Notes: generated by a model not told the origin, from the sequence alone. Counted from the stretch's first letter, positions 44,904 through 56,697 are shown. The stretch is DNA of 64,000 nt from Weissella cibaria KACC 11862 (GCF_000193635.1 NZ_AEKT01000004.1:1-64000), one strand, 5' to 3'. Numbers and translations: made by a program.

Positions 44904-45284
44904 ATGAGTCGCAAAGCACGCTTATTACTAACCATACTCTGGGTGGCCGGACTACTCGCCGGGTTCAGCAGTGGTCAACTCTACCGCATTGCTCATCCTA
45001 AGCAGATAACTGATGCTTCATAGCTCGTTTTAACAGCTGGCCAAGCTGATACTACTATTAAGAGAACACAAAAAAAGAGCACCGGCGCTCCTGATACACA
45101 ACAGTACATCAAGAAGGTCTATGCTCATTTACATATCACTGATTCAGTTGGCATGACCGCCATTGCCTCACCCTCAGCAGACGGTCCCTATGGCGCTCAC
45201 AGTGTTATTTTATATAACGATGCGAATACGACACCTGCGCGTTATTACGTCTATCCAGATGGCGACGTTCGGGCTGATGTTTAA
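44904..45284 (+). pseudogene. Small membrane-anchored protein gene interrupted by TAG
   Basis: An ATG with GGAGG 6 bases upstream opens a frame with a basic start and one hydrophobic segment (LLLTILWVAGLLAGF), stopped at codon 40 by TAG (45021-45023). The same frame then runs open for another 86 codons to TAA at 45282-45284, encoding a polar domain (GAHSVILYNDANTTPARYYV). The total of 125 residues plus one stop looks like a single secreted or anchored protein broken by one base change. The last bases overlap the convergent small gene. The domain is not recognised. Confidence 0.6.
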
Positions 45285-45562
45285 TAATTCAACGCGACCT
45301 CAGCTAGATTAAGTGCCAATGACGCAAAGAATACAATCGCAAGCACTGATCCCGTTGCAATGCTTAGCGCAGCTGTCCGGCGACGGAGCCGGGTCAATGT
45401 ATTACCGTTAACGGTATCAACGGTCAATGCCATCGTCGCACATCTATTAACCACGAACGCAGCAGCAAAAGCAATAATCAAGACTGCGAATGGCAACTGG
45501 TGGACAGCCCAGGTCACATCATTTACAAATTGTTGAAATCCAAAAGTTAAGACATCATGCAT
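45281..45562 (-). CDS. Small two-helix membrane protein
   Basis: A 93-residue protein with hydrophobic segments at about 25-42 and 68-88, separated by a polar loop rich in Thr and Arg. Start ATG at 45562 with GAGGGGG 9 bases upstream. Not recognised. Confidence 0.55.
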   Translation of the reverse strand: MHDVLTFGFQQFVNDVTWAVHQLPFAVLIIAFAAAFVVNRCATMALTVDTVNGNTLTRLRRRTAALSIATGSVLAIVFFASLALNLAEVALNY

Positions 45563-45701
45563 CTTAAAATTCCCCCTCTTTAACAAATCCCTCTTCTAAG
45601 AATAGATTACCAAAAAGGGGCCGGATAACAAATAGGTGAGACAATTTAAAATTTATTATTTCACAAAATAATATACAGTGACAGATTTGCTGACCAACAC
45701 A

Positions 45702-45746
45702 AAAAAGCACTTTAACGAGATTCGCATCACGTTAAAGTGCTTTTTG
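45702..45746. terminator. Terminator of the rpoBC operon
   Basis: AAAAAGCACTTTAACG and CGTTAAAGTGCTTTTT form a perfect 16-bp stem across a 12-base loop. Confidence 0.92.
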
Positions 45747-45776
45747 TTTTGAACTACAACCAGCGATTAACCGAAA

Positions 45777-48700
45777 TTAGTCGTTGTGCAAGTTCATTGA
45801 ATTCTCAATATCAGCGATTGAAGGAATCTTCGTACCCTCTTCAGTTGATACCACAACAGGATCTGCAACGACCTTGTCTTCGATAGCTTGGTATTGCTTC
45901 ATACCAGTACCGGCTGGAATCAACTTACCGATGATAACGTTCTCCTTCAAACCAACCAATGGATCGTTCTTTCCACGGATAGCAGCGTCCGTCAAGACAC
46001 GAGTCGTCTCTTGGAATGATGCAGCTGACAAGAATGAGTTCGTCTCCAATGATGCCTTGGTAATACCAAGCAAAACTGGACGTGCTGTGGCTGGCAAGCC
46101 ACCCTTCAACAACGTCTCTTCGTTAGCATCACGGAATTGCGCGATATCCATCAACGTACCTGGCAACAAGTCCGTCTCACCCGGATCCATGACACGAACC
46201 TTACGAAGCATTTGGCGAGCCATAACTTCGATGTGCTTGTCAGAGATCTCAACACCTTGCATACGGTAAACCTTTTGCACTTCACGCACAATGTAGTTTT
46301 CAGTAGCCAATGTGTCTCGAACTTGGATGATTTCCTTAGGATCAGCTGAACCTTCGTTCAACGTCTCACCACGGTGGATTTGATCACCTTCAGCCACACG
46401 CATGCGTGCAGTCATAGGCAACGTGTAAGTACGCGTATCCGTCTCACCTTGAACAGTAACTTCCTTAGTGCGTTCTGCTGGGTTTTCTTCAATTGAAGTA
46501 ATCTCACCAGTAACTTCAGTAATCATTGCACGACCCTTAGGGTTACGTGCTTCAAAGATTTCTTGCACACGAGGAAGTCCTTGCGTGATATCGTTTCCGG
46601 CAACACCACCGGTGTGGAACGTACGCATAGTCAATTGCGTACCTGGCTCACCGATTGATTGTGCGGCAACAGTACCAACAGCTTCACCAACTTCAACAAC
46701 GTCACCAGTAGCCATGTTACGACCGTAGTCGTATACGCAGACACCGTGTTCCGTGTTGCAAGTAAAGGCTGAGCGAATGTTAACAGTCGTAACGCCGGCT
46801 TCAACAATGGCCTTAGCCTTGTCTTCGTCGATCATTTCGTTGTGGGCAACGATAACTTCACCAGTCGTTGGGTTAATAACGGCCTTTTGTGCGTAACGTC
46901 CCAAAATACGCTCATACAATGACTCAATGACTTCGTTACCGTTCATGATGGCTGAAACATCCAAACCACGATCAGTACCACAGTCAAGCTCACGAATGAT
47001 AACGTCTTGCGCAACGTCAACCAAACGACGAGTCATGTAACCTGAGTCGGCCGTCTTCAAGGCCGTATCAGTCATACCCTTACGAGCACCGTGAGTTGAG
47101 AAGAACATTTCCAAAACTGACAATCCTTCACGGAAGTTGGCAATGATAGGCAACTCCATGATACGTCCGTTAGGCGCAGCCATCAAACCACGCATACCAG
47201 CCAATTGCGTAAAGTTAGAAATGTTACCACGAGCTCCTGAATCCGACATCATAAAGATGTTGTTATCAGGTTCGAAGTGTTCAATCAGCTTTGACGTGAT
47301 GTCATCCTTCGCTTGGTTCCAGATGGCAATAACACGCTCATAACGCTCATCGTCAGTAATCAATCCACGACGGAATTGCTTAGAAACAGTAGCGACTTGC
47401 TTGTGAGCTTCTTCGATGATTCCTGGCTTTTCCTTCAAGTCAGTAACGTCGGCCACACCAACCGTCAAACCAGACTTAGTTGACTCATCGTAACCCAAGT
47501 CCTTCATGCGGTCCAATAGCAATGACGTTTCCGTAACCTTGTAAATCTTGTAGACTTCGGCAACGATGTCTGACAAGTAACCCTTCTTGAATGGAGGCAA
47601 GATTGGCGTCTCGGCAAAGTGTGCCTTGATGTCAGTTCCTGGCTCCATGAAGAAGCGATCGTCAATGGCGTGCAAGTTAGCCTCAGTTGGCTCGTTCAAG
47701 TATGGGAAGTCGACTGGCAAGATGTCGTTAAAGAACAACTTACCAACAGTCGTCGTCATGATACGTGAACGTTGCTCGTCAGTGAATGGCTTCTCTGCAG
47801 GGAATGAAGACGTTTGGATTCCAATACGCGTGTGCAAGTGCACATACTTGTTTTGGAAGGCCGTGCGCGCTTCATTAATATCCTTGAAGATCATACCTTC
47901 ACCTTCACGACCAGCTTCTTCAGTCGTCAAGTAGTAGTTACCGATAACCATGTCCTGTGATGGGGCCACGATAGGCTTACCATCCTTAGGTGCCAAGATG
48001 TGTCCAGCGGCAAGCATCAACAAACGAGCTTCGGCTTGGGCTTCATCTGACAAAGGAACGTGGATGGCCATTTGGTCACCGTCAAAGTCGGCGTTATAAG
48101 CTTCAGTAACCAATGGGTGCAAACGCATCGCCTTACCTGAAACCAAGACAGGCTCAAACGCTTGAATTCCCAAACGGTGAAGCGTTGGTGCACGGTTCAA
48201 AAGAACTGGGTGCTCCTTGATAACGTCTTCCAAGACGTCCATAACAACTTCGTCACGACGGTCGATCATACGCTTAGCGGCACGAATGTTACCAGCCAAG
48301 TCACGAGCAACCAATTCCTTCATGATGAATGGGCGGAACAATTCCATAGCCATTGGACGTGGCAATCCCATTTGGTTCATCTTCAAGAAAGGACCAACGT
48401 CGATAACTGAACGTCCTGAGTAGTCGACACGCTTACCAAGCAAGTTTTGACGGAAACGTCCTTGCTTACCCTTAAGCATGTGTGACAATGACTTCAATGG
48501 ACGGTTACCAGGACCCGTTACAGGACGTCCGCGACGACCGTTGTCAACCAACGCGTCGACGGCTTCTTGCAACATACGCTTTTCGTTTTGAACGATAATG
48601 CCAGGTGCGTTCAACTCCAACAAACGCTTCAAACGGTTGTTACGGTTGATAACACGACGGTACAAATCGTTCAAGTCAGACGTTGCAAAACGTCCACCTT

Positions 48701-49433
48701 CCAATTGCACCATTGGACGCAAGTCAGGTGGGATAACAGGAATAACATCCATAACCATCCACTCTGGCTTGTTACCAGACTTAACGAAAGCTTCGATGAT
48801 GTCCAAACGACGAACGGCGCGAACACGCTTTTGACCAGTGGCCTCACGCAATTCTGCCTTCAACGTTTCAACTTCAGCTTCAAGATCAGCATTTGCCAAC
48901 AACGTTTGTACAGCTTCAGCACCCATACCCGCTTCAAAAGCGTTACCGTATTCGGCCTTCAACTCACGGTACTCACGTTCTGACAACAATTGCTTCTCAG
49001 TCAAAGGTGTATCACCGGCCTTAGTAACCACGTATGATGCGAAGTAGATAATCTCTTCCAATGAACGTGGTGACATATCCAAGACCAATCCCATACGTGA
49101 TGGAATTCCCTTGAAATACCAGATGTGTGATACAGGAGCGGCCAACTCAATGTGACCCATACGCTCACGACGGACCTTTGATGACGTTACTTCAACGCCA
49201 CAACGGTCACAAACGATTCCCTTGTAACGAATACGCTTGTACTTTCCGCAAGCACATTCATAATCCTTGGTAGGTCCAAAGATACGCTCGTCGAAAAGTC
49301 CATCCTTTTCTGGCTTGAGCGTACGATAGTTGATTGTCTCAGGCTTCTTAACTTCACCATAAGACCAGCTGCGAATCTTGTCTGGACTAGCCAATCCGAT
49401 TTGCATGCTTTCAAACTTATTGACATCAATCAA
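45777..49433 (-). CDS. rpoC: RNA polymerase beta' subunit
   Basis: A 1218-residue beta' subunit. The N-terminal zinc finger has C60, C62, C75 and C78. The catalytic triad is in [12 protein letters not shown]. The second zinc site, usually four Cys, shows C818, C892, C899 but D902. It starts with TTG, 8 bases after GAAAGGGG, giving the family start MIDVNKFE. It follows rpoB after a 158-base gap with two hairpins. Confidence 0.97.
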   Translation of the reverse strand: MIDVNKFESMQIGLASPDKIRSWSYGEVKKPETINYRTLKPEKDGLFDERIFGPTKDYECACGKYKRIRYKGIVCDRCGVEVTSSKVRRERMGHIELAAPVSHIWYFKGIPSRMGLVLDMSPRSLEEIIYFASYVVTKAGDTPLTEKQLLSEREYRELKAEYGNAFEAGMGAEAVQTLLANADLEAEVETLKAELREATGQKRVRAVRRLDIIEAFVKSGNKPEWMVMDVIPVIPPDLRPMVQLEGGRFATSDLNDLYRRVINRNNRLKRLLELNAPGIIVQNEKRMLQEAVDALVDNGRRGRPVTGPGNRPLKSLSHMLKGKQGRFRQNLLGKRVDYSGRSVIDVGPFLKMNQMGLPRPMAMELFRPFIMKELVARDLAGNIRAAKRMIDRRDEVVMDVLEDVIKEHPVLLNRAPTLHRLGIQAFEPVLVSGKAMRLHPLVTEAYNADFDGDQMAIHVPLSDEAQAEARLLMLAAGHILAPKDGKPIVAPSQDMVIGNYYLTTEEAGREGEGMIFKDINEARTAFQNKYVHLHTRIGIQTSSFPAEKPFTDEQRSRIMTTTVGKLFFNDILPVDFPYLNEPTEANLHAIDDRFFMEPGTDIKAHFAETPILPPFKKGYLSDIVAEVYKIYKVTETSLLLDRMKDLGYDESTKSGLTVGVADVTDLKEKPGIIEEAHKQVATVSKQFRRGLITDDERYERVIAIWNQAKDDITSKLIEHFEPDNNIFMMSDSGARGNISNFTQLAGMRGLMAAPNGRIMELPIIANFREGLSVLEMFFSTHGARKGMTDTALKTADSGYMTRRLVDVAQDVIIRELDCGTDRGLDVSAIMNGNEVIESLYERILGRYAQKAVINPTTGEVIVAHNEMIDEDKAKAIVEAGVTTVNIRSAFTCNTEHGVCVYDYGRNMATGDVVEVGEAVGTVAAQSIGEPGTQLTMRTFHTGGVAGNDITQGLPRVQEIFEARNPKGRAMITEVTGEITSIEENPAERTKEVTVQGETDTRTYTLPMTARMRVAEGDQIHRGETLNEGSADPKEIIQVRDTLATENYIVREVQKVYRMQGVEISDKHIEVMARQMLRKVRVMDPGETDLLPGTLMDIAQFRDANEETLLKGGLPATARPVLLGITKASLETNSFLSAASFQETTRVLTDAAIRGKNDPLVGLKENVIIGKLIPAGTGMKQYQAIEDKVVADPVVVSTEEGTKIPSIADIENSMNLHND

Positions 49434-49491
49434 TGGTTTGACCCCTTTCGTAGGTTCCTATATACAATCCAATCCAGCACTTCTCTATGTC

Positions 49492-49554
49492 CGTGCTTAC
49501 TGCATTCGAACCCAGTCAAATCCAGTAAGCACGAACCTAGCGAGGTGCTAGGTT
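49492..49554 (-). promoter_or_regulatory. Two hairpins in the rpoB-rpoC gap
   Basis: On the minus strand, AACCTAGC/GCTAGGTT (49534-49554, 5-base loop) is followed by an 11-bp perfect stem CGTGCTTACTG/CAGTAAGCACG (49492-49533, 20-base loop). Neither has a U-tract, so they are not terminators. RNA processing or translational control is possible. Confidence 0.5.
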
Positions 49555-49591
49555 GGCTAACAATCTATCATAAGGCGACCAAGCTTAACGC

Positions 49592-52500
49592 TTAGTCAGC
49601 ATCACTCAAGTTTACGACTTCATCAGTCTTTGGCGCAGCAGTTGCTTCAGCACCGTCAGCAGCAAATTTCTGTGCCAAACGTTGTGCTTCTGCGTTCGCT
49701 GCTTCGATGTTAACGATTGAATCGTCTTCATCCATGTCGCGCAATTCGATCTCACGATCATCTGCGTCCAAGACCTTCATGTCCAAACCAAGCGCTTGCA
49801 ATTCCTTAACCAAGACACGGAATGACTCCGGAACACCTGGCTTAGGGATTTGCTCACCCTTAACGATGGCCTCGTAAGTCTTAACACGACCAACAACGTC
49901 ATCTGACTTGTACGTCAAGATTTCTTGCAACGTGTGCGCAGCACCGTAGGCCTCAAGGGCCCAAACTTCCATTTCACCGAAACGCTGTCCACCAAATTGC
50001 GCCTTACCACCAAGTGGTTGTTGCGTAACAAGTGAGTAAGGTCCGATTGAACGGGCGTGCATCTTGTCGTCGACCATGTGGGCCAACTTCATATAGTGCA
50101 TGATACCAACTGAGACACGCTTGTCGAAGGCTTCACCAGTACGTCCATCGTACAAGATCGTCTTACCGTCAGCTGGCAAACCAGCTTCCTTAATTGCGTC
50201 CCAGATATCTGAGTCACGGGCACCGTCGAAGACAGGAGAAGCGATGTGGATACCCAATTCACGGGCAGCCATACCCAAGTGCAATTCAAGCACTTGTCCG
50301 ATATTCATACGTGAAGGCACACCCATTGGTGACAACATAATGTCGATAGGTGTTCCATCAGGCATGAATGGCATGTCTTCTGAAGGAACGATAACAGAAA
50401 CCGTACCCTTGTTACCGTGACGTCCGGCCATCTTGTCACCAACTTGAATCTTACGACGTTGGGCAATGTAGACACGAACCATCATGTTAACACCAGGTGC
50501 CAACTCGTCACCGTTTTCACGAGTAAAGATACGAACGTCTTGAACGACTCCGCCTCCACCGTGAGGAACACGCAATGACGTGTCACGGACTTCACGAGCC
50601 TTCTCACCGAAGATGGCGTGCAACAAACGCTCTTCAGCTGATAGCTCAGTCACACCCTTAGGCGTAACCTTACCAACCAAAAGATCACCGTCTTCAACTT
50701 CAGCACCGATACGGATAATACCGCGCTCGTCCAAGTTCTTCAATTGCTCTTCACCTGTGTTAGGGATTTCGCGAGTGAACTCTTCAGGGCCAAGCTTCGT
50801 ATCACGCGCCTCTGATTCGTATTCTTCAATGTGAATTGACGTGTAAACATCATCGCGGATCAAACGTTCGTTGATGATGATGGCATCTTCGAAGTTATAT
50901 CCTTGCCAAGTCATGAAGGCGATCAATGGGTTTTGTCCCAAAGCCAACTCACCTTGCTCCATTGATGGACCATCGGCCAAAACTTCGTCGGCATCAACTG
51001 CATCCCCAACCTTAACGATTGGACGTTGGTTGTAGTTCTTACCGGCGTTTGAACGACGGAACTTCATCAATTCGTACTTATCAAGTGAACCATCTTCGCG
51101 ACGGATGCGGATTTCGCGACCGTCAACATACTCAACCGTACCAGGGTACTTTGCGATAATCGCAACACCCGCGTCGTGGGCAGCCTTGTATTCGATACCC
51201 GTACCAATCAATGGTGCGTGTGGATCGATCAAAGGAACCGCTTGACGTTGCATGTTGGCACCCATCAAGGCACGGTTTGAGTCATCGTTTTCCAAGAAAG
51301 GAATTGCGGCCGTGGCAACGGCAACAATTTGCTTAGGTGAAACGTCCATGTAGTCAACTTGGTCGATAGAAACTTCGACGTTTTCATCACCCTTACGAGC
51401 CAAAACAACGTCAGAAGCAAATGATCCATCTTCGTTCAAAACTGAGTTACCTTGGGCAACGATGAAGTTATCTTCTTCGTCGGCCGTCAAGTAGTCAATC
51501 TTGTCCGTAACCTTGTGCGTATCCCAGTCAACACGACGGTATGGTGTCTCAATGAATCCGTAACGGTTAACACGACCGTACGTAGCCAATGAGTTGATCA
51601 AACCGATGTTAGGACCTTCAGGCGTTTCGATAGGGTCCATACGTCCGTAGTGCGTGTAGTGCACGTCTCGGACTTCATAACCGGCACGGTCACGAGTCAA
51701 ACCACCAGGTCCCAAGGCTGAAAGACGACGCTTGTTCGTCAATTCTCCAAGAGGGTTAGTTTGGTCCATGAATTGTGACAATTGTGATGAACCGAAGAAC
51801 TCCTTAACAGCTGCCACAACTGGGCGGATGTTAATCAATTGTTGTGGTGTAACCGTATCTGGGTCTTGGATAGACATACGCTCACGAACCACACGCTCCA
51901 TACGGCTCAAACCGATACGGAATGTGTTTTGCAACAATTCACCCACACGACGGATACGACGGTTACCCAAGTGGTCAATGTCGTCCGTTGCGCCGATGCC
52001 CAATGGCAAGTTCAAGAAGTAGTTCATACCAGCGATGATATCAGCTGGTTGGATCGTACGAATTGACTCGTCAAATTGACCGTTACCGATCACTGGCAAA
52101 GTCTTTTCTGGATCCTCTGGGTTTTCAACCAAGATTGTTTGCAACGTCATAGGCGTCGTCACAACACCTTCGTCTGAAGGCGTAAATGTCGTCGTCTTAA
52201 AGTCGTCACGATCTAGGTAAGGTGCCAAGTCGGCCATAACCTTCTTGTCGATTAGCGTACCCTTTTCGGCGATAACTTCACCAGTTTCAGGGTCAGCCAA
52301 CGTTTCACCCAACGTCAAGCCCATCAAACGCGTCTTCAATGACAACTTCTTGTTGATCTTGTAACGACCAACTGGTGCCAAATCGTAACGCTTTGGGTCA
52401 AAGAAGCGCGCTGTCAACAACGCACGTGATGAATCCGCCGTCTTTGGCTCACCTGGACGCAGACGCTCGTAGATGTCCTTCAATCCTTCTTCGACACGAG

Positions 52501-53197
52501 AGTCGTTGATATCCTTGTGAACATCCTTATCCAACGTCAATGAGATTGAATCGTATTGGTCACCCAAAATTTGCAAAATCTCTGAGTCAGATCCGTAACC
52601 CAAGGCACGAACCAATTCAGTGATTGGCAACTTACGCGTACGATCAATACGTACGTAGCTCAATCCCTTGGCATCTGTTTCATATTCCAACCAAGCACCA
52701 CGGCTTGGGATGAAAGTCGTTCCATAGTTAGGACGACCATTCTTATCCAATTCCTCGTTGTAGTACACACCAGGAGAGCGGACAAGTTGTGAGACGATAA
52801 CACGCTCAGCTCCGTTAATGATGAACGTACCTGATGGCGTCATCAATGGGAAATCACCAAAGAACACATCTTGTGACTTAATTTCACCAGTTTCTTGGTT
52901 CGTCAAGCGCAACGTTACGTGCAATGGTGCTGAGTAATTAGCATCGTGGTTACGTGCTTCTTCTACTGTGTACTTAGGCTCCATGAGCTTATAGTCCACA
53001 AATTCCAATGACAACTTACCTTGGAAGTCCTCGATTGGCAAAATGTCCGTAAACATTTCGCGCAATCCTTCATCCAAGAACCAGTTGTATGAGTCCGTTT
53101 GGATCTCAATCAAGTTAGGCAAATCAAGGACTTCCTTGATTCGTGCGTAACTACGACGAACACGGTGCTTACCGTACTTTACAAGCGTTCCTACCAA
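49592..53197 (-). CDS. rpoB: RNA polymerase beta subunit
   Basis: A 1201-residue beta subunit. The rifampicin pocket reads [20 protein letters not shown] and [17 protein letters not shown], both wild-type in form. Other blocks include [10 protein letters not shown] and the C-terminal [24 protein letters not shown]. The TTG at 53197 is chosen: AGGTGG lies 5 bases upstream and it gives [17 protein letters not shown], matching Bacillus subtilis RpoB, which also starts with TTG; a GTG 12 codons upstream is less likely. The acidic C-terminal tail is species-specific. Confidence 0.97.
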   Translation of the reverse strand: MVGTLVKYGKHRVRRSYARIKEVLDLPNLIEIQTDSYNWFLDEGLREMFTDILPIEDFQGKLSLEFVDYKLMEPKYTVEEARNHDANYSAPLHVTLRLTNQETGEIKSQDVFFGDFPLMTPSGTFIINGAERVIVSQLVRSPGVYYNEELDKNGRPNYGTTFIPSRGAWLEYETDAKGLSYVRIDRTRKLPITELVRALGYGSDSEILQILGDQYDSISLTLDKDVHKDINDSRVEEGLKDIYERLRPGEPKTADSSRALLTARFFDPKRYDLAPVGRYKINKKLSLKTRLMGLTLGETLADPETGEVIAEKGTLIDKKVMADLAPYLDRDDFKTTTFTPSDEGVVTTPMTLQTILVENPEDPEKTLPVIGNGQFDESIRTIQPADIIAGMNYFLNLPLGIGATDDIDHLGNRRIRRVGELLQNTFRIGLSRMERVVRERMSIQDPDTVTPQQLINIRPVVAAVKEFFGSSQLSQFMDQTNPLGELTNKRRLSALGPGGLTRDRAGYEVRDVHYTHYGRMDPIETPEGPNIGLINSLATYGRVNRYGFIETPYRRVDWDTHKVTDKIDYLTADEEDNFIVAQGNSVLNEDGSFASDVVLARKGDENVEVSIDQVDYMDVSPKQIVAVATAAIPFLENDDSNRALMGANMQRQAVPLIDPHAPLIGTGIEYKAAHDAGVAIIAKYPGTVEYVDGREIRIRREDGSLDKYELMKFRRSNAGKNYNQRPIVKVGDAVDADEVLADGPSMEQGELALGQNPLIAFMTWQGYNFEDAIIINERLIRDDVYTSIHIEEYESEARDTKLGPEEFTREIPNTGEEQLKNLDERGIIRIGAEVEDGDLLVGKVTPKGVTELSAEERLLHAIFGEKAREVRDTSLRVPHGGGGVVQDVRIFTRENGDELAPGVNMMVRVYIAQRRKIQVGDKMAGRHGNKGTVSVIVPSEDMPFMPDGTPIDIMLSPMGVPSRMNIGQVLELHLGMAARELGIHIASPVFDGARDSDIWDAIKEAGLPADGKTILYDGRTGEAFDKRVSVGIMHYMKLAHMVDDKMHARSIGPYSLVTQQPLGGKAQFGGQRFGEMEVWALEAYGAAHTLQEILTYKSDDVVGRVKTYEAIVKGEQIPKPGVPESFRVLVKELQALGLDMKVLDADDREIELRDMDEDDSIVNIEAANAEAQRLAQKFAADGAEATAAPKTDEVVNLSDAD

Positions 53198-53293
53198 GTT
53201 TTCCACCTCGCTTTGATTTGGCCAACTGCGCACACCAGTTTCTTTACAGTTTGATTACAATATCTGTTTTTTACCGGTTTTTGAGTGCAAAAA

Positions 53294-53378
53294 AGACAAC
53301 GGCATTTCCATTGATGAAAACACCACTGCCCTTGCTATAAAGGCATTCAGGGACAATATTTCCTGCCTGCCGTTGTCT
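53294..53378 (-). ncRNA. Lacto-rpoB-like leader RNA
   Basis: In the rpoB leader an 11-bp perfect outer stem (AGACAACGGCA at 53368-53378 with TGCCGTTGTCT at 53294-53304) closes about 63 bases, followed by five U residues. Lacto-rpoB is a conserved RNA found only in rpoB leaders of lactic acid bacteria. Position and lineage agree. The U-tract means the stem could also act as an attenuator. Inner pairing was not matched to the published consensus. Confidence 0.58.
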
Positions 53379-53400
53379 ATGCACAATTAAACTACCTTAT

Positions 53401-53448
53401 AGTATACAAGAAAAAGCAAGTAATATCAAGATTTTAAACCTTTGTCAA
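53401..53448 (-). promoter_or_regulatory. Overlapping promoters of rpoBC
   Basis: On the minus strand TTGATA (53424-53429) and TATACT (53401-53406) are spaced by 17 bases. Slightly upstream, TTGACA (53443-53448) and TATTAC (53420-53425) also have a 17-base spacer. Both lie within the clpC terminator. The leader to the rpoB TTG is about 195 bases. Confidence 0.65.
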
Positions 53449-53461
53449 TACTTGCTTTTTC
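53410..53461 (-). terminator. Terminator of ctsR-clpC
   Basis: A 13-bp perfect stem GAAAAAGCAAGTA / TACTTGCTTTTTC encloses a 26-base loop just after clpC. Its loop and 3' arm contain the rpoB promoter elements. Confidence 0.7.
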
Positions 53462-53473
53462 AATTTATTGTGT

Positions 53474-55972
53474 TTATTCTGTGACCGCTTCTTGACTGTT
53501 CGTCTTTGACTTCACATTAATTGTGATTTCGCCACTCTTAGCACCGATCGTGACAACATCATTCGTCGTCACCTTACCAGCCAATAACTCTTCAGACAAA
53601 CGATCTTCAACCTTCGTTTGCAACGCACGACGGATTGGACGTGCGCCATACTCTGGATCGAAGCCAGCCTTAGCAACCACATCAATGGCCGCTGGCGTAA
53701 TCTTCACGTCAAAGCCTTGATCAGCGATACGCTTCAAGACTGACTTGGCCATCAACTTCACGATTTGGTGAAGTTCTGGCTTCGTCAATGAGTGGAAGAC
53801 CACAATTTCATCAATACGGTTAATGAATTCCGGACGGAACGTCTCACGCAACGTCTTACGAACCGTCTCATTCATCGCATCGTAATCCTTTGACTTATCA
53901 ACGGCACCAAAGCCGACTGACTTTTCATCACGAACACGAGTTGCACCCAAGTTAGACGTCATGATGATAATCGTGTTACGGAAATCGACCTTACGTCCCT
54001 TGGCATCCGTCAAGTAACCATCGTCAAAGACTTGCAACATCAAGTTGTAAATATCAGGGTGCGCCTTTTCAGCTTCATCCAATAGCACAACTGAGTATGG
54101 GTTACGACGAACCTTTTCAGTCAATTGGCCACCTTCTTCGTAACCAACGTAACCAGGTGCTGACCCGACCAAACGGCTAGCTGAGTATGCTTCACGGTAT
54201 TCAGACATATCAACACGAATCATGTTGTCTTCTGAACCAAACATAGCTTCAGCCAAAGCCTTGGCCAACTCAGTCTTACCAGTACCCGTAGGTCCCAAGA
54301 ACATAAACGTTCCAATTGGACGTTGTGGATCCTTCAAGCCTGAACGTGCACGACGAATTGAACGGGCGATGGCTGATACCGCTTCATCTTGCCCAACAAC
54401 ACGGTTGTGCAAAACCTTCTCCAAGTTCAACAAACGCTCTTGTTCTGACTTCTCCATTTGCGTTAGTGGAATACCAGTTTGCTCTGAAACAACTTCTGCA
54501 ATATCATGCGTCGTAACTTCAAGGTCATAACTAGCTGACCCTTCTGGTTGTTCAGCATCACGATCTGCGATGTACTTATCAACCTTCTTCTTCTGGGTCA
54601 TTTCCTTCTTACGCAATTGAGCTGCCAATTCGAAATCAAGCGCTTCGATAGCGGCATCCTTTTCAGCGCGGATGGTTTGCAACTTTTCCTCAAGCTTAGC
54701 CAACGGCGTCTTGTGACCAGAACGGTCAATGCGCACCTTGGCAGCTGCTTCATCCATGATATCGATAGCCTTGTCAGGCAAGAAGCGATCCGTCACGTAA
54801 CGAACTGACAACTTAACAGCATCAACTACTGCGTCATCAGAGATGGCCACTTGGTGGTGTTGCTCGTAACGACTCTTCAAGCCCTTCAAGATTTCAATCG
54901 CATCAGCTTCAGATGGCTCGTCAACTTGCACTTGGGCAAAACGACGTTCCAAAGCAGCATCGGCTTCAATGTACTTTTGGTACTCATCCAAAGTCGTCGC
55001 ACCAATCGTTTGCAATTCACCACGGGCCAAGGCTGGCTTCAAGATGTTTGACGCATCAATCGCCCCCTCAGCACCACCGGCACCAATCAACGTGTGCAAC
55101 TCATCAATGAACAAGATCACATTGCCATCGCGTTGGATTTCGTCGATAACCTTCTTCAAGCGGTCTTCAAACTCACCGCGATACTTTGTTCCAGCGACCA
55201 ATGACCCCATATCTAGCATCATCAAACGCTTCTTTGCCATGTCAGCTGGCACTTCGCCAGCGACAATCTTTTGGGCCAAACCTTCAGCAATCGCCGTCTT
55301 ACCAACACCAGGCTCACCAATCAATACTGGGTTGTTCTTTGTGCGACGTGACAAGATTTGAATAACACGCTTCACTTCAGCAGAACGGCCAATGACAGGG
55401 TCCATGTGGTGATCACGGGCTTGTTGTGTTAAATCACGGGCCAATGAATCCAACGTTGGCGTACCTTCTTGTTGACCTTGTTGGTTACCACGACGGCTAC
55501 CCCGGGCGTCCTTCTTACGCGCTGTATCATTAATACCCAACTTGCGCAAAATGACACGACGCATCTCACCTGGGTTAGCATCCAATGCAATCAAGATACG
55601 TGATGACAAGATTGAGTCATCAGCCAACAATGCCAACAACATGTGCTCCGTGCCGACACGACCTTGTTGCATGTTACGCGCTTCTTCACCAGCTAATTGC
55701 AACACTTCACCAGCCTTTGGTGAGTATGGCAAGTAAGCTTCCTTTTCAGCGCGTGATAGCGTACCGTAACCCGTAAAGCGTTCAATTTCCTCACGAATAT
55801 CATCATCAGAAATATTAAATTGTTGCATTACCTTGCTGGCAATACCCTCTTTTTCAATCGCCAAGGCCAAAAGCAAGTGCTCCGTCCCAACGGCTTGGTG
55901 CTTAAAATACTTTGCTTGTTCTTGTGCCAAAACTAAAACGTTCTTTGCACTAGGTGTGTATTGATTATCCAT
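53474..55972 (-). CDS. clpC: ATP-dependent Clp protease ATPase ClpC
   Basis: An 832-residue class I Hsp100 unfoldase that feeds ClpP. The N-domain has two Clp repeats (about 1-145). The first AAA+ domain has [14 protein letters not shown], the UVR-like coiled coil is [13 protein letters not shown] (about 430-460), and the second AAA+ domain has [14 protein letters not shown]. It starts 2 bases after ctsR and is under CtsR control. Confidence 0.96.
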   Translation of the reverse strand: MDNQYTPSAKNVLVLAQEQAKYFKHQAVGTEHLLLALAIEKEGIASKVMQQFNISDDDIREEIERFTGYGTLSRAEKEAYLPYSPKAGEVLQLAGEEARNMQQGRVGTEHMLLALLADDSILSSRILIALDANPGEMRRVILRKLGINDTARKKDARGSRRGNQQGQQEGTPTLDSLARDLTQQARDHHMDPVIGRSAEVKRVIQILSRRTKNNPVLIGEPGVGKTAIAEGLAQKIVAGEVPADMAKKRLMMLDMGSLVAGTKYRGEFEDRLKKVIDEIQRDGNVILFIDELHTLIGAGGAEGAIDASNILKPALARGELQTIGATTLDEYQKYIEADAALERRFAQVQVDEPSEADAIEILKGLKSRYEQHHQVAISDDAVVDAVKLSVRYVTDRFLPDKAIDIMDEAAAKVRIDRSGHKTPLAKLEEKLQTIRAEKDAAIEALDFELAAQLRKKEMTQKKKVDKYIADRDAEQPEGSASYDLEVTTHDIAEVVSEQTGIPLTQMEKSEQERLLNLEKVLHNRVVGQDEAVSAIARSIRRARSGLKDPQRPIGTFMFLGPTGTGKTELAKALAEAMFGSEDNMIRVDMSEYREAYSASRLVGSAPGYVGYEEGGQLTEKVRRNPYSVVLLDEAEKAHPDIYNLMLQVFDDGYLTDAKGRKVDFRNTIIIMTSNLGATRVRDEKSVGFGAVDKSKDYDAMNETVRKTLRETFRPEFINRIDEIVVFHSLTKPELHQIVKLMAKSVLKRIADQGFDVKITPAAIDVVAKAGFDPEYGARPIRRALQTKVEDRLSEELLAGKVTTNDVVTIGAKSGEITINVKSKTNSQEAVTE

Positions 55973-55974
55973 AA

Positions 55975-56451
55975 TTATTTACGCTCACTTTCAAACCGTA
56001 ATCGGTTTAATAATTGACGCAGCAATTGTCCGCGTAGCTGTCCGGCCATCCGGGCATCCCCTACCGCTAATGCTTCCTTTGATAACATCGTTAATACAAT
56101 CTTACCTTCCCGTTCAGTTAACAGTTCATCCCGGTATAAGCTTTCGATGATGTCGGTTGCTTCGCGTACGCTCACTACCTCTGAGAGACTTTGAATCAAT
56201 TCTTCTATAAAACGTGGGTCAGTCCGTAGCGGAATTTGGACAATCCGAATATATCCACCGCCACCACGTTTTGACTCCACTATATAGCCGTTTTGAATCG
56301 TAAAACGTGTCTTAATGACATAATTGATCTGCGACGGCACGACATCGAAACGTTGTGCGAGTTCAGATCGACGAATTTCAATTTTCTCTGATTGCCGCAA
56401 AATCTGTTTCAGATACGTCTCGATAGCATCTGACATGTTTTGATCAGCCAT
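55975..56451 (-). CDS. ctsR: Class III stress repressor CtsR
   Basis: A 158-residue repressor of clp genes. The winged helix contains LAQRFDVVPSQINYVIKTRF and the wing tetraglycine ESKRGGGGYIRI, the DNA-contacting heat-sensing loop. The ATG at 56451 follows AAGGGGGC at 6 bases. In many Firmicutes mcsA and mcsB follow ctsR; both are missing here. Confidence 0.95.
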   Translation of the reverse strand: MADQNMSDAIETYLKQILRQSEKIEIRRSELAQRFDVVPSQINYVIKTRFTIQNGYIVESKRGGGGYIRIVQIPLRTDPRFIEELIQSLSEVVSVREATDIIESLYRDELLTEREGKIVLTMLSKEALAVGDARMAGQLRGQLLRQLLNRLRFESERK

Positions 56452-56462
56452 GCGCGTGCCCC

Positions 56463-56479
56463 CTTGACCAATGTTGACA
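56463..56479 (-). promoter_or_regulatory. CtsR operator
   Basis: On the minus strand TGTCAAC-ATT-GGTCAAG, two direct heptads 3 bases apart, follow the CtsR box pattern (A/G)GTCAAA-NAN-(A/G)GTCAAA. The box lies between the -10 and the ctsR ribosome-binding site, fitting autoregulation. Confidence 0.68.
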
Positions 56480-56481
56480 TT

Positions 56482-56511
56482 ATTATAAAACGCACTGCTT
56501 TGCAATGCCAA
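56482..56511 (-). promoter_or_regulatory. Promoter of ctsR-clpC
   Basis: TTGGCA (56506-56511) and a perfect TATAAT (56482-56487), 18-base spacer, minus strand. The start point falls on the CtsR box. Confidence 0.62.
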
Positions 56512-56656
56512 TAATTTGTCGTGGTTTTCGCACACTTTCTGTAAGTTTACCATTACTCACAGTTTCTAAACAAAATTTTTCACAGATTTCCGCATACCCA
56601 TACTGTAACAAATAATTATATCGATTCGACACGTATTCATTGGTAAAAACACGACA

Positions 56657-56690
56657 GAAAAACCACCAAGAAATATCTTGATGGTTTTTC
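56657..56690 (-). terminator. Terminator of the tRNA cluster
   Basis: AACCATCAAG and CTTGGTGGTT pair (one mismatch or wobble) across a 6-base loop, followed by U residues on the minus strand. Confidence 0.75.
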
Positions 56691-56697
56691 CAATCGA

